Source: Rhodospirillum sp.
Lineage (GTDB): Bacteria > Pseudomonadota > Alphaproteobacteria > Rhodospirillales > Rhodospirillaceae
NCBI GenBank assembly: GCA_021741145.1
Contig: JAIOYK010000022.1
Location: 1 to 64,000 of the forward strand
Direction of reading: 5' to 3'
DNA length: 64,000 nt
Below the pieces are notes generated by a model, which saw nothing but the letters and a program-made list of their open reading frames with translations, did no database searches and was not told where the DNA came from. The translations under genes and the position numbers were made by a program. Position 1 is the stretch's first letter; the number at the start of each line of letters is the position of its first letter. Below, piece after piece: positions 15,606 through 23,962 of the stretch.

Positions 15606-16823
15606 ATGCTGCTAAAAGACCTGAAGGTCGTAAGCTTCTGCCACTTCCTGCAGGGACCGGCTGCGGCCCAGTACCTCGCGGATATGGGCGCGGACGTGAT
15701 CAAGGTGGAGCCAATCGGCGGGGCCCATGAGCGGCACTGGTCGGGCGCCGATGTCTATATCGAAGGCGTCAGTGGCTTCTTCCTCTGCGCGAACCGCAAT
15801 AAGCGTTCGATCGCGATCGACATGAAATCGGAGGCCGGCAAGGACGTCGCGCGTCGTTTGATCGCCGGGGCCGATGTCGTGATGGAGAACTTCCGGCCCG
15901 GCGTATTCGCGCGCCTTGGCTTTGACGACGAGACCCTAAAGAAAATCAACCCGAACCTCATTTATGCCTCGGCGAGTGGATTTGGCTCCAGCGGTCCGAT
16001 GTCCCAAATGCCTGGGCAGGACATCCTGATACAGGCGCGCTCCGGCTTGATCGGCGCGACGGGCAATCCGGAAACGGGCCCAACGCCGGTCGGCGCCGCG
16101 ATTGTTGACCAGCACGGCGGAGCGTTGATGGCCATGGGGATCCTTGGCGCGATCATCCGCCGGATGCGGGACGGCGTCGGGACGCGCGTGGAAGCCAGCT
16201 TGATCAATTCCGGCCTGGACCTGCAGGGCGAAGCGTTGGTGAACTACTTCGCCGGGAACAAAACCCGCGACGTCCTCGACCGCGAGAAGAACCTCGCCAC
16301 GTGGTTCCACGCGGCGCCATACGGTGTCTATCCGGTCAAGGATGGTCATGTGATCATCTCGCTTTGCGACGATGCCACCCTCGCTGAGGCCGTCGACAGA
16401 GAAGAGCTGCGCGGCATGATCGGGTGTGACCGATATGCGCGGCGCGACGCCTATGCCCGCGCTCTTCGCGCGGCCACCGAACGTTTTACCCTGGCCGAGA
16501 TCGCCGGGCGGCTGGATGCGCAAGGCATCTGGTGGTCGCCCGTCAACTACTATGACGACCTGCCGAATGATCCCCAACTCACGCATTGCGACGTTTTCCG
16601 CGACGTCGACGTGCACGGGAAATCCGTTCGCCTTCTGAACCATCCCAATCGGTACGATGGCCAAGTGCCGGACGTCCACACGATCGCCTTGGAAATCGGA
16701 GAGCACACGCGTCCGATTCTTGGCGAGCTTGGATATACCCAGGACGATATTCAGCGGCTCATCGACGGCAGGGCCGTGGCCTGTCCGGTCGCGACCCGCG
16801 TTGATCACGAGGAAGCGATCTGA
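15606..16823 (+). CDS. CaiB/BaiF (class III) CoA-transferase in the sugar operon
   Basis: A 405-residue member of the formyl-CoA/carnitine CoA-transferase family. It shows the N-terminal D-L-K-V-V-S-F, A-D-M-G-A-D-V-I-K-V-E-P and N-R-N-K-R-S-I-A-I-D-M-K blocks, and A-I-V-D-Q-H-G-G in the region of the catalytic aspartate. It should move CoA from a donor thioester to a carboxylic acid. The ATG at 15606 follows AGGGAGGAAAA. It is the first gene after the operator and overlaps the SDR start by one base. A CoA-transferase leading a sugar-transporter operon is unusual and points to an acid intermediate being activated as a CoA thioester. Confidence 0.85.
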   Translation: MLLKDLKVVSFCHFLQGPAAAQYLADMGADVIKVEPIGGAHERHWSGADVYIEGVSGFFLCANRNKRSIAIDMKSEAGKDVARRLIAGADVVMENFRPGVFARLGFDDETLKKINPNLIYASASGFGSSGPMSQMPGQDILIQARSGLIGATGNPETGPTPVGAAIVDQHGGALMAMGILGAIIRRMRDGVGTRVEASLINSGLDLQGEALVNYFAGNKTRDVLDREKNLATWFHAAPYGVYPVKDGHVIISLCDDATLAEAVDREELRGMIGCDRYARRDAYARALRAATERFTLAEIAGRLDAQGIWWSPVNYYDDLPNDPQLTHCDVFRDVDVHGKSVRLLNHPNRYDGQVPDVHTIALEIGEHTRPILGELGYTQDDIQRLIDGRAVACPVATRVDHEEAI

Positions 16824-17644
16824 TGCCGCGCGAGATATCGGAAAGAACGGCCCTGTCGGGTTCGGAACCCAAGGAGATTCGTGGGGCGGCCATCGTGACC
16901 GGGGGGCGCAGAGGCATCGGTCGCGCGATCAGCATCGCCTTGGCGTCGCGTGGCTTCGATGTCGCCGTCGTCGACATCGTCGAGGATGATGAGGCGGAGA
17001 AAACCATCGCGGGCATCCGGAAGCATGGTCGAAACGCCGCCTTTTACAGGAGCGACATCTCCCGGATTTCGACGCATGACGACCTGCTCGAGCGGATCGA
17101 AAGCGCCCAGGGTCCATTGGGGTGCCTTGTCAACAACGCGGGTATCCAAGTCTCGGTCCGCGGCGACCTTTTGCGGGTTACCGAAGAGTCGTTCGACCGC
17201 CTGATCGCCGTCAACCTCAAGGGAACATTCTTCCTCTCGATCGCCGCGGCCCGCCGCATGTTGGCCGCCGCCGCTCCGGCCCGGGAACGGTCAATCATCA
17301 CGATCACATCGGCGAATGCCGCGCTCGTTTCGCCGGAGAAGGGGCCCTACGGCATTTCGAAGGCCGGGCTGTCCATGGCGAGCCAGCAACTCGCGGTGCG
17401 ATTGGCGCCGGAAGGGGTTCGGGTGCATGAAATCCGTCCCGGTCTGATCGCGACCGACATGACCAAGGACGTGCGCGACTCCTATGGCGAGGCAATCTCC
17501 AGTGGCCGGGTCTGTCCCATGCGGCGCTGGGGGGAGCCCGAGGACATCGCGCGAGGTGTCGCGACGCTGGCAAGCGGCGACATGCCGTTCAGCACGGGCG
17601 ACATCTATAACATCGGCGGAGGAATGCAGATTCCGAGACTTTGA
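16823..17644 (+). CDS. Short-chain dehydrogenase/reductase
   Basis: A 273-residue classical SDR. The dinucleotide motif is V-T-G-G-R-R-G-I-G-R-A near residue 25, N-N-A-G follows near 106, and the catalytic serine lies in I-T-S-A-N-A-A with Y-G-I-S-K near residue 173. The acidic residue after the second strand (V-V-D-I-V) favours NAD over NADP. It would oxidise or reduce a hydroxyl of the imported carbohydrate or a hydroxyacyl-CoA. The start shares bases with the preceding stop (TGATG), so translation is coupled. The true substrate cannot be told from sequence. Confidence 0.85.
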   Translation: MPREISERTALSGSEPKEIRGAAIVTGGRRGIGRAISIALASRGFDVAVVDIVEDDEAEKTIAGIRKHGRNAAFYRSDISRISTHDDLLERIESAQGPLGCLVNNAGIQVSVRGDLLRVTEESFDRLIAVNLKGTFFLSIAAARRMLAAAAPARERSIITITSANAALVSPEKGPYGISKAGLSMASQQLAVRLAPEGVRVHEIRPGLIATDMTKDVRDSYGEAISSGRVCPMRRWGEPEDIARGVATLASGDMPFSTGDIYNIGGGMQIPRL

Positions 17645-17676
17645 GGCTCGGCATCCGCGACAAGGGAGGTATCCAA

Positions 17677-19218
17677 ATGTTACAGACGCTTCAAGCGCCG
17701 CGAGAACAGCAAGACATATCCAGTCCGCGGGATGACGCCATCCTTCGCATGGCGGACATCGAAAAGTCCTTTCCCGGGGTGAAAGCCCTGCGAAACGTCA
17801 CGTTCTCGGTTCGGCGCGGCGAGGTTCATGCGTTGGTCGGGGAAAACGGCGCTGGCAAGTCGACCCTGATGAAGATCCTGTCCGGGGCTTACCGCGCGGA
17901 CAACGGGTCCATCTGGTTCGACGGCGAACTGACGCGGCATTCATCCCCCGCGGAAATGATCGACCGTGGCATCGCGGTAATCTATCAGGAATTCTCGCAA
18001 GCGTCCCATCTGACGGTCGCCGAAAATATTTTCATGAATCGTCTGCCGCGAACACGGTTCGGCACGGTCGATTGGAAGGGCCTGAACACCGACGCCCTCG
18101 GCTGCATGCGACGGTTGGGCTTCGAGATCGAACCGACAACCCCGGTCGCTCGGCTCAGCGTTGCCCAGAGGCAAATGGTGGAAATCGCCCGGGCCATTTC
18201 CCAGCACGCCAAACTGATCGTTCTCGACGAACCTTCGGCGGTTCTCGGGGATACCGAATTGGAAAGACTCTTCGCCACCATCCGGTCGCTTCAAGCCGAA
18301 GGCGTTTCCTTTGTCTACATCTCGCACCGGTTGAAAGAGGTTTTCGACATTTGCCAGAGCGTCACCGTCCTGCGCGATGGCCAGGTGATGAAGTCCGATA
18401 TGATCGAGAGTTGGACAACGGCGTCGCTGATTCAGGCGATGGTCGGTCGTCCGCTGACGGAATTCTTTCCGCCGCGCAACCCGAAGTTCGGGGACGAAAT
18501 CCTGAAGGTATCGGGCCTGCGGCGGGGCAAGATCCTCAAGGACCTTTCGTTCTCGCTGCGAGCGGGCGAGATCCTCGGCGTTTGCGGTCTGGCTGGCGCC
18601 GGCCGGTCGGAACTGCTGCGCGCCATCGTCGGGGCGGATGCACTGGACGCGGGACGCATTGAGGTTCACGGATCCGAGAAAACGATTTCTTCGCCCCGGC
18701 GGGCCATTTCCCTGGGTATTGGTTTCGCGCCGGAAGACCGTAAGACGGAAGGGCTCTTCCTTGGGCAATCGGTCGGTTTCAACATTACGATCTCCAAGCT
18801 CGAAAAGTTTGCTCGCGCCAATGTTCTGCGGCTCGGGAAGGAGAAATCCGAGATCGAGAGCTATGTCTCGCGCCTGCGGGTCAAGACACCCAAGGTCACG
18901 ACCCGGATCGGGACGCTTTCGGGGGGCAATCAACAAAAATGTGTCATCGCCAAACAACTCAACGCGGAATGCGATGTCCTTCTGATCGATGAACCGACCC
19001 GGGGCGTCGACGTGGGAGCCAAGCGGGAAATCTACGAGCTTCTCGTCGCATTCACCGAAACCCGTGGCATGGGCATCCTGATGGTTTCTTCCGAGCTTCC
19101 CGAGATCCTTGGCCTTTGTGACCGGATCCTCGTGATGCGTGACGGCGAGATCACCGCCGAACTCGGCCGGGACGAGGCGAGCGAGGAACTCATCATGCGA
19201 TACGCAACCCATCACTGA
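17677..19218 (+). CDS. Sugar ABC importer, tandem ATPase (RbsA type)
   Basis: A 513-residue protein with two fused ABC domains. The first has G-E-N-G-A-G-K-S-T-L, a degenerate signature L-S-V-A-Q-R-Q and L-I-V-L-D-E-P-S. The second has the altered Walker A G-L-A-G-A-G-R-S-E-L, the signature L-S-G-G-N-Q-Q-K and L-L-I-D-E-P-T-R-G-V-D. This double structure is specific to carbohydrate importers of the ribose/xylose class. The ATG at 17677 follows AAGGGAGGTATCC; the slightly longer frame has no ribosome site. It works with the permease at 20064 and the binding protein at 21142. Confidence 0.92.
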   Translation: MLQTLQAPREQQDISSPRDDAILRMADIEKSFPGVKALRNVTFSVRRGEVHALVGENGAGKSTLMKILSGAYRADNGSIWFDGELTRHSSPAEMIDRGIAVIYQEFSQASHLTVAENIFMNRLPRTRFGTVDWKGLNTDALGCMRRLGFEIEPTTPVARLSVAQRQMVEIARAISQHAKLIVLDEPSAVLGDTELERLFATIRSLQAEGVSFVYISHRLKEVFDICQSVTVLRDGQVMKSDMIESWTTASLIQAMVGRPLTEFFPPRNPKFGDEILKVSGLRRGKILKDLSFSLRAGEILGVCGLAGAGRSELLRAIVGADALDAGRIEVHGSEKTISSPRRAISLGIGFAPEDRKTEGLFLGQSVGFNITISKLEKFARANVLRLGKEKSEIESYVSRLRVKTPKVTTRIGTLSGGNQQKCVIAKQLNAECDVLLIDEPTRGVDVGAKREIYELLVAFTETRGMGILMVSSELPEILGLCDRILVMRDGEITAELGRDEASEELIMRYATHH

Positions 19219-19228
19219 GGTCCGGATC

Positions 19229-20041
19229 ATGCCGAAATGCACGATGATCGTCATCGATATCGACCGGACGACGCTGACGGATGACCATCGGCTGTTGCCG
19301 GAGGTGGTCACCGCCGTCCGGGCCGCCCGGGCCGCCGGGATAGACATCATTCCGGCCACGGCGAGATCGCCGGAGGCATTGCGGCCGATCATGGCCTGTC
19401 TGAACCTGTCGGGGACCGCCATATGCTTCAACGGCGCCTGGACCGGGGTGGTTGGCGAGGAAACGTCCGTTGTCCAGCATGGTTTTCCGCTGGCGACGGA
19501 CCTGGCCGGCGCACTGATCGCCGCCGCCGATCAAGCGGGCCTGAACCCTTGCTGGTTCGGGCCGGAACAGTGGTACGCCGGAAGCGACGGACCGCTCGTC
19601 GAACGGGAGATGCGAGCCACCGGTACGACGCCCCTGCTTTGCGATCATATCGATGTCGCGCAGGGGCCGATCTACAAGGTTCTCTGCCTCGAGGACCCGT
19701 CCCGGGGCGGTTTCATCCGTGGCTTCCGCGATGATTTCGCGGGAAAGGCCGATTTCGTTCGGTCCGACCGGTATCTGGTGGAAGTCGTCAATCCCGGCAT
19801 TTCAAAACGTGCCGCGATCGCCCGGCTCGCGGAGGACATCGGACTGTCCGCGGACCATATCGCCGCGATCGGAGACTCGGAGAACGACCTGGAACTCATC
19901 AAATGGGCCGGCACGGGCGTCGCCATGGGCAACGCCACCGAGGCCGTGAAAGTGGCGGCCGACTGGATCACGGAAACCAATGCGAGAGCCGGCGTGGCCC
20001 TTGCCATAGAACGGCTGCTCGCGGTCCCTCCAGCGACCTGA
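19229..20041 (+). CDS. HAD-superfamily (Cof type) sugar phosphatase
   Basis: A 270-residue HAD hydrolase. Motif I is I-D-I-D-R-T-T-L at residue 9, motif II includes A-T-A-R-S-P, the lysine of motif III is in I-S-K-R-A-A-I, and motif IV is I-G-D-S-E-N-D-L. The large cap inserted between motifs marks the Cof/YbiV class, which dephosphorylates sugar phosphates. It is placed between the ATPase and permease genes of the importer. It may clear a toxic phosphorylated sugar or act in the pathway; no gene in the cluster other than glycerate kinase makes a phosphate ester. Confidence 0.82.
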   Translation: MPKCTMIVIDIDRTTLTDDHRLLPEVVTAVRAARAAGIDIIPATARSPEALRPIMACLNLSGTAICFNGAWTGVVGEETSVVQHGFPLATDLAGALIAAADQAGLNPCWFGPEQWYAGSDGPLVEREMRATGTTPLLCDHIDVAQGPIYKVLCLEDPSRGGFIRGFRDDFAGKADFVRSDRYLVEVVNPGISKRAAIARLAEDIGLSADHIAAIGDSENDLELIKWAGTGVAMGNATEAVKVAADWITETNARAGVALAIERLLAVPPAT

Positions 20042-20063
20042 CCAGACCGAGGGAGGAAAAGAA

Positions 20064-21068
20064 ATGACCAACATCACTGAACAGACGGCCATCACTGAAC
20101 GGACCGCGGACGGAAAAGGCCGGTCCCTCCTGAGTTCCATTCCCAAGGGGGCCGGGCTTTTGTGGGTGCTCGTGGCGCTCTGCGTGGTCGCCGCCCTGCT
20201 TTCCCCGGCGTTCCTGAATGCCGCGAATGTCACCAACGTGCTGCGGCAGGTGGCCCTTTTCGGGATCGTCAGTGTCGGCATGACCTTCGTGATCCTGACC
20301 AAGGGTATCGACCTGTCGGTCGGTTCCATCCTTGGGGTCTGCGCCGTGGTCACCGCTCTGCTGTTGACCGGCGGCATGTCGGTCGCGTTGACGATCCTGG
20401 TCGTCCTTTTGTTGGGGGCGGTACTCGGCGCCGTGAACGGATTGGGCATCACGCTTGGCGGTGTCCCGCCCTTTATTATGACACTGGGCATGATGGTCAT
20501 GGGACGGGGGCTCGCGCTGACCCTCGCGGAGGGTCAGCCAATTGGCCTCGGTGACCGGACCATGGACTTCATGTGGCTTGGGCGCGGCTATGTCCTGAAC
20601 ATCCCGGTGCCCGTCTGGATCTTCCTGATCGTCTCGCTGGTCGCCATCTTCGTCCTGCGCTACACGGCCCATGGCCGCCGGATCCATGCGGTGGGATCGA
20701 ATGAAGAAGCCGCCCATCTTTCCGGCATCAATGTCAAGCTCGTCACGTTCAGCGTCTACGTTATCAGCGGTGTCCTCGCCAGTCTGACCGCGCTGATCTA
20801 TGTGTCGCGGCTGACCGTTGGAGAACCGACGGCTGGCACGGGCATCGAACTTGAAGCGATTGCGATTACCGTGATCGGCGGTACCAGCCTCTTTGGCGGA
20901 GAAGGCGGCATTTTCGGCACGATCATCGGTGCCGCGATTCTCGCCGTCCTCGCCAACATCATGAACCTGGTCGGCGTGTCGCCCTTCACCCAACAGATCG
21001 TCAAGGGCGCCATTATCGTTGGGGCCGTTCTCTACGAAATGCTCAGGAGACGAAAAGGGTCATCGTGA
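20064..21068 (+). CDS. Sugar ABC importer, permease (RbsC type)
   Basis: A 334-residue integral membrane protein of the BPD_transp_2 family with roughly ten membrane segments. Family signatures include F-V-I-L-T-K-G-I-D-L-S-V-G-S-I-L-G near residue 80, G-S-N-E-E-A-A-H-L-S-G-I near 215 (the ATPase coupling loop) and I-A-I-T-V-I-G-G-T-S-L-F-G-G near 275. The ATG at 20064 follows GAGGGAGGAAAAGA. It forms the transmembrane channel for the RbsA-type ATPase upstream. Confidence 0.92.
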   Translation: MTNITEQTAITERTADGKGRSLLSSIPKGAGLLWVLVALCVVAALLSPAFLNAANVTNVLRQVALFGIVSVGMTFVILTKGIDLSVGSILGVCAVVTALLLTGGMSVALTILVVLLLGAVLGAVNGLGITLGGVPPFIMTLGMMVMGRGLALTLAEGQPIGLGDRTMDFMWLGRGYVLNIPVPVWIFLIVSLVAIFVLRYTAHGRRIHAVGSNEEAAHLSGINVKLVTFSVYVISGVLASLTALIYVSRLTVGEPTAGTGIELEAIAITVIGGTSLFGGEGGIFGTIIGAAILAVLANIMNLVGVSPFTQQIVKGAIIVGAVLYEMLRRRKGSS

Positions 21069-21108
21069 CCGGTTTGGTCACATGAAAGCGCGGACCTTCC
21101 GCGAACCA

Positions 21109-21128
21109 TCAAGAAAACGCTTTCTCAA
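21109..21128. promoter_or_regulatory. LacI-type operator upstream of the sugar-binding protein gene
   Basis: aagaaaacgctttctc (21111-21126) differs from the perfect operator gagaaaacgttttctc at two of sixteen positions and keeps the palindrome. It sits 14 bases before the binding-protein start codon region. It suggests an internal, separately controlled promoter giving high expression of the periplasmic receptor. Confidence 0.75.
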
Positions 21129-21141
21129 AAGGGAGGAGAGC

Positions 21142-22080
21142 ATGCGAACACGTCGTACTTTCGGAAAACTCCTGCTCGGCACCGCGGTCCTGACCGCCGG
21201 TCTCGGCACCGCCGTCATGGCGCAAGACAAGATCGTCATAGGCTTCAGCCAAGGCACGATGAACCACCCTTGGCGCGTTGCCATGGTCGAAGGCAACCGG
21301 AGCTACGCCGAGGCGAACCTGCCCGATGTCGAACTGATCGTGACAGATGGCCAGAATGACTCCGCCAAGCAGGTGTCGGACGTGGAAACCCTGTTGGCCC
21401 TCGGTGTCGACGTTCTCATGATCAGCCCGTTGACCTCCGACGCGCTTACGCCGGCCGTCATGGACGCCATGGATGCCGGTGTCAAGGTCGTGACGCTCGA
21501 CCGCAAGGTCAACGTGCCGGTGACGGTGCACGTCGGCGCGCTGAACAAGCCGATCGGTGTTCAAGCCGGCAGGTTCATCGTCGACACGCTGGGCGGTTCG
21601 GGCAACGTGATCGAAATCCAGGGCACCGCCGGCGCGTCGGCGACCGTGGATCGTCATGAAGGCTTCGAAGAGGCCTTGGCGGGGTCCGGTCTGACCATCA
21701 TCGCGAGCCAGCACGCCGACTATTTGCGCGAGAACGCCCTGAAGTTCATGGAAGACCAATTGCAGCGCTTCGGGCCGGGCGAAATTCAGGCCGTCTACGC
21801 GCATAACGACGAGATGGCTCTTGGCGCGATCCAGGCCCTGGAGGCGGCCGGTCGCCTCGACGAAGTGAAGGTCGTCGGCATCGACGGTCAGGAGACCGCT
21901 TTCGAGGCGATCAAGGCCGGGAAGCTCGCGGCCACCTTCACCTATCCCTACGTCGCGCCCGAAGGCATCCGGATCGCCTACAAGGTGGCGACCGGAGAAG
22001 CCGTCGACACCGAAGTGATCCTGCCCGGAAAGCAGGTCGATGCGTCAAACATCGATGAGATGCTCGGCACCGGCTTCTGA
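21142..22080 (+). CDS. Sugar ABC importer, periplasmic binding protein (RbsB type)
   Basis: A 312-residue type-1 periplasmic binding protein. The signal peptide is F-G-K-L-L-L-G-T-A-V-L-T-A-G-L-G-T-A-V-M-A, cleaved before Q-D. Sugar-binding features are G-F-S-Q-G-T-M-N-H-P-W-R near residue 37, T-L-D-R-K-V near 118, H-N-D-E-M-A-L-G-A near 215 and V-V-G-I-D-G-Q near 235. These match the ribose/galactose class and point to a monosaccharide or polyol ligand that cannot be named. The ATG at 21142 follows GGGAGGAGAGC and a LacI-type operator. Confidence 0.92.
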   Translation: MRTRRTFGKLLLGTAVLTAGLGTAVMAQDKIVIGFSQGTMNHPWRVAMVEGNRSYAEANLPDVELIVTDGQNDSAKQVSDVETLLALGVDVLMISPLTSDALTPAVMDAMDAGVKVVTLDRKVNVPVTVHVGALNKPIGVQAGRFIVDTLGGSGNVIEIQGTAGASATVDRHEGFEEALAGSGLTIIASQHADYLRENALKFMEDQLQRFGPGEIQAVYAHNDEMALGAIQALEAAGRLDEVKVVGIDGQETAFEAIKAGKLAATFTYPYVAPEGIRIAYKVATGEAVDTEVILPGKQVDASNIDEMLGTGF

Positions 22081-22166
22081 GTAGGACCCTCGCGATGCCG
22101 GTCCATGGCGATCGGCATCGCCTCCGCCCCCGCCCTTCCAGGACACTCTCACGCAAGGAGACCGAC

Positions 22167-23129
22167 ATGAGGTCCAGCAATCCCTATACCCCGCAGGGTG
22201 TCATCCCGGCGTGCCTTCTTCCCTTCGATGCCGATTTCAATATCGATGAGCAGGCCTACCGGGCTCACCTGCGGGACATCCTTTCAGTCGAGGGCATCAC
22301 CGCCATCGCGATCAATGGCCATGCCGCGGAGGTTCACGCGCTGACCATCGACGAACAGCATCGCGTCCTGTCCGTCACCAAGGAAGAATTGCGGGACGAG
22401 GTCGGAATGGTGGTGGGCATTCACACAGATTCCAGCCTCGAGGCCGGGCGGATGGCCGCGCGCGCGGAGGTCGAAGGCGCCGATGCGCTTCTCGTCTTTC
22501 CGCCGAATGTCATGACGCTGGGTGGCGATATGCGCCCCGAAATGATCCATGCCCACCTGGGACACATCACGCAGGCGTCCGGCCTGCCGATCATCCTGTT
22601 CCAGTTCCCGTGGCAATCGAATCTGTCCTACCCGCTGTCGACCCTCCTGTCGCTGTGCGAGACCTATCCGACGATCCGCGCGGTCAAGGATCAAATCGGG
22701 GACGGCAACCGACATGAACAGCAGATCCGCGAGTTGAAGGCGCTCGACAACCCGGTCAAGACGCTGACGACGCATAGCGCCTGGCTGCTTGGGTCGCTGG
22801 CGCTTGGAAGCGCGGGCATCCTGTCCGGCGCGGGCAGCGTGATCGCCGATTTGCAGGTGGCCCTGTTCCGGGCCGTGCAAGACAATGACCTTGAAACCGC
22901 GCGGGCGGTCAACGACCGCATCTATCCGACCGTGCGCGCCTTTTACGACGCGCCGCTCCTCGACATGCATAACCGCATGAAAGAGGCCTTGGTCATTCTC
23001 GGTAAGATGAAGGCCGCCCACGTGCGTCCGCCCCTCGTCAAACCGACGGCGGAAGAAATCGCCAAGATCGGTCGCATGCTCGAGGCGGCCGGGCTGAACA
23101 ACGAAACGGTATACCGCAACGCGGCGTGA
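22167..23129 (+). CDS. DHDPS/NAL-family aldolase or dehydratase
   Basis: A 320-residue (beta/alpha)8-barrel protein of the dihydrodipicolinate synthase/N-acetylneuraminate lyase family. The Schiff-base lysine is in I-R-A-V-K-D-Q-I-G-D near residue 174. The usual active-site tyrosine block is replaced: I-I-L-F-Q-F-P-W stands where L-Y-N-x-P is normal. The early G-T-T-G-E motif reads I-N-G-H-A-A-E. So it is a true class I lyase scaffold with altered chemistry, perhaps cleaving or dehydrating a 2-keto acid in this pathway. The ATG at 22167 follows AAGGAGACCGAC. Confidence 0.82.
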   Translation: MRSSNPYTPQGVIPACLLPFDADFNIDEQAYRAHLRDILSVEGITAIAINGHAAEVHALTIDEQHRVLSVTKEELRDEVGMVVGIHTDSSLEAGRMAARAEVEGADALLVFPPNVMTLGGDMRPEMIHAHLGHITQASGLPIILFQFPWQSNLSYPLSTLLSLCETYPTIRAVKDQIGDGNRHEQQIRELKALDNPVKTLTTHSAWLLGSLALGSAGILSGAGSVIADLQVALFRAVQDNDLETARAVNDRIYPTVRAFYDAPLLDMHNRMKEALVILGKMKAAHVRPPLVKPTAEEIAKIGRMLEAAGLNNETVYRNAA

Positions 23130-23159
23130 TTCGCGCGCACGGGACAGGGAGGGAGACAC

Positions 23160-23951
23160 ATGGGCGAAGGCACCGAAAGAATGGGACTTCTGCTGACTGA
23201 AACGCCGGCGGAGGGGGTTCTCCTTCTCACCTTGAACCGCCCCGACAAGCTGAACGCCTTGTCGAAGGACCTGCTCGAGGACCTCGTCGCGGCCCTATCC
23301 GGGGCGGCGACGGATCCGTCGGTGGGATGCGTCATTCTCACGGGGTCGGGTCGCGCCTTCAGCGCGGGCGCGGATACCGCCGACATGCTGGAGCGCGGCG
23401 TGGCCTCCTATGCCGACCCGGAGCGGCTTGCCCGCTGGGCGGCCATTCAGGATTTTCCAAAGCCCGTGATCGCGGCGGTGAACGGCTATGCCCTGGGAGG
23501 CGGGCTTGAGCTGGCCCTGATGTGCGACATCGTTCTGGCGTCGGAGACGGCGAAATTCGCCGCGCCGGAAATCAAGCTGGGCTCTTTTCCCGGTGACGGC
23601 GGGACGCAGCGTCTGCCGCGATCCGTCGGGAAGTCCTTCGCCATGCAGATGATCCTGACCGGCGCGATGGTCGATGGCACGCTGGCCGAGCGCAAGGGCC
23701 TGGTGAGCGAAGTGCTCGCTCCCGAGGATCTCTTGCCACGCTCCATCGATATCGCGTCGGCCATCGCGGGACTGTCCACGGCCATCACACCCTACGCGAA
23801 GCGGGCCGTTCAGGGCGCGTTCGAACTGCCTTTGAAGGAAGGGTTGGACCTTGAACACCAACTGACGGTGGAGGCGTTCGACACCGAGGATCGCATGGAA
23901 GGGCTGCGCGCCTTCGCGGAAAAGCGCGCACCCGTTTTCAAGGGAAAATGA
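23160..23951 (+). CDS. Enoyl-CoA hydratase/isomerase (crotonase) with both catalytic glutamates
   Basis: A 263-residue crotonase. Family landmarks are L-N-R-P-D-K-L-N-A-L, the oxyanion loop F-S-A-G-A-D, and A-L-G-G-G-L-E-L-A plus A-A-P-E-I-K-L-G, which carry the equivalents of the two catalytic glutamates (E144 and E164 in the rat enzyme). It should therefore hydrate or dehydrate a CoA thioester. The ATG at 23160 follows AGGGAGGGAGACAC. Its stop overlaps an alternative start for the next gene. Its presence beside the CoA-transferase supports a CoA-bound intermediate in this carbohydrate operon. Confidence 0.87.
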   Translation: MGEGTERMGLLLTETPAEGVLLLTLNRPDKLNALSKDLLEDLVAALSGAATDPSVGCVILTGSGRAFSAGADTADMLERGVASYADPERLARWAAIQDFPKPVIAAVNGYALGGGLELALMCDIVLASETAKFAAPEIKLGSFPGDGGTQRLPRSVGKSFAMQMILTGAMVDGTLAERKGLVSEVLAPEDLLPRSIDIASAIAGLSTAITPYAKRAVQGAFELPLKEGLDLEHQLTVEAFDTEDRMEGLRAFAEKRAPVFKGK

Positions 23952-23962
23952 GGAGGGCGGTG

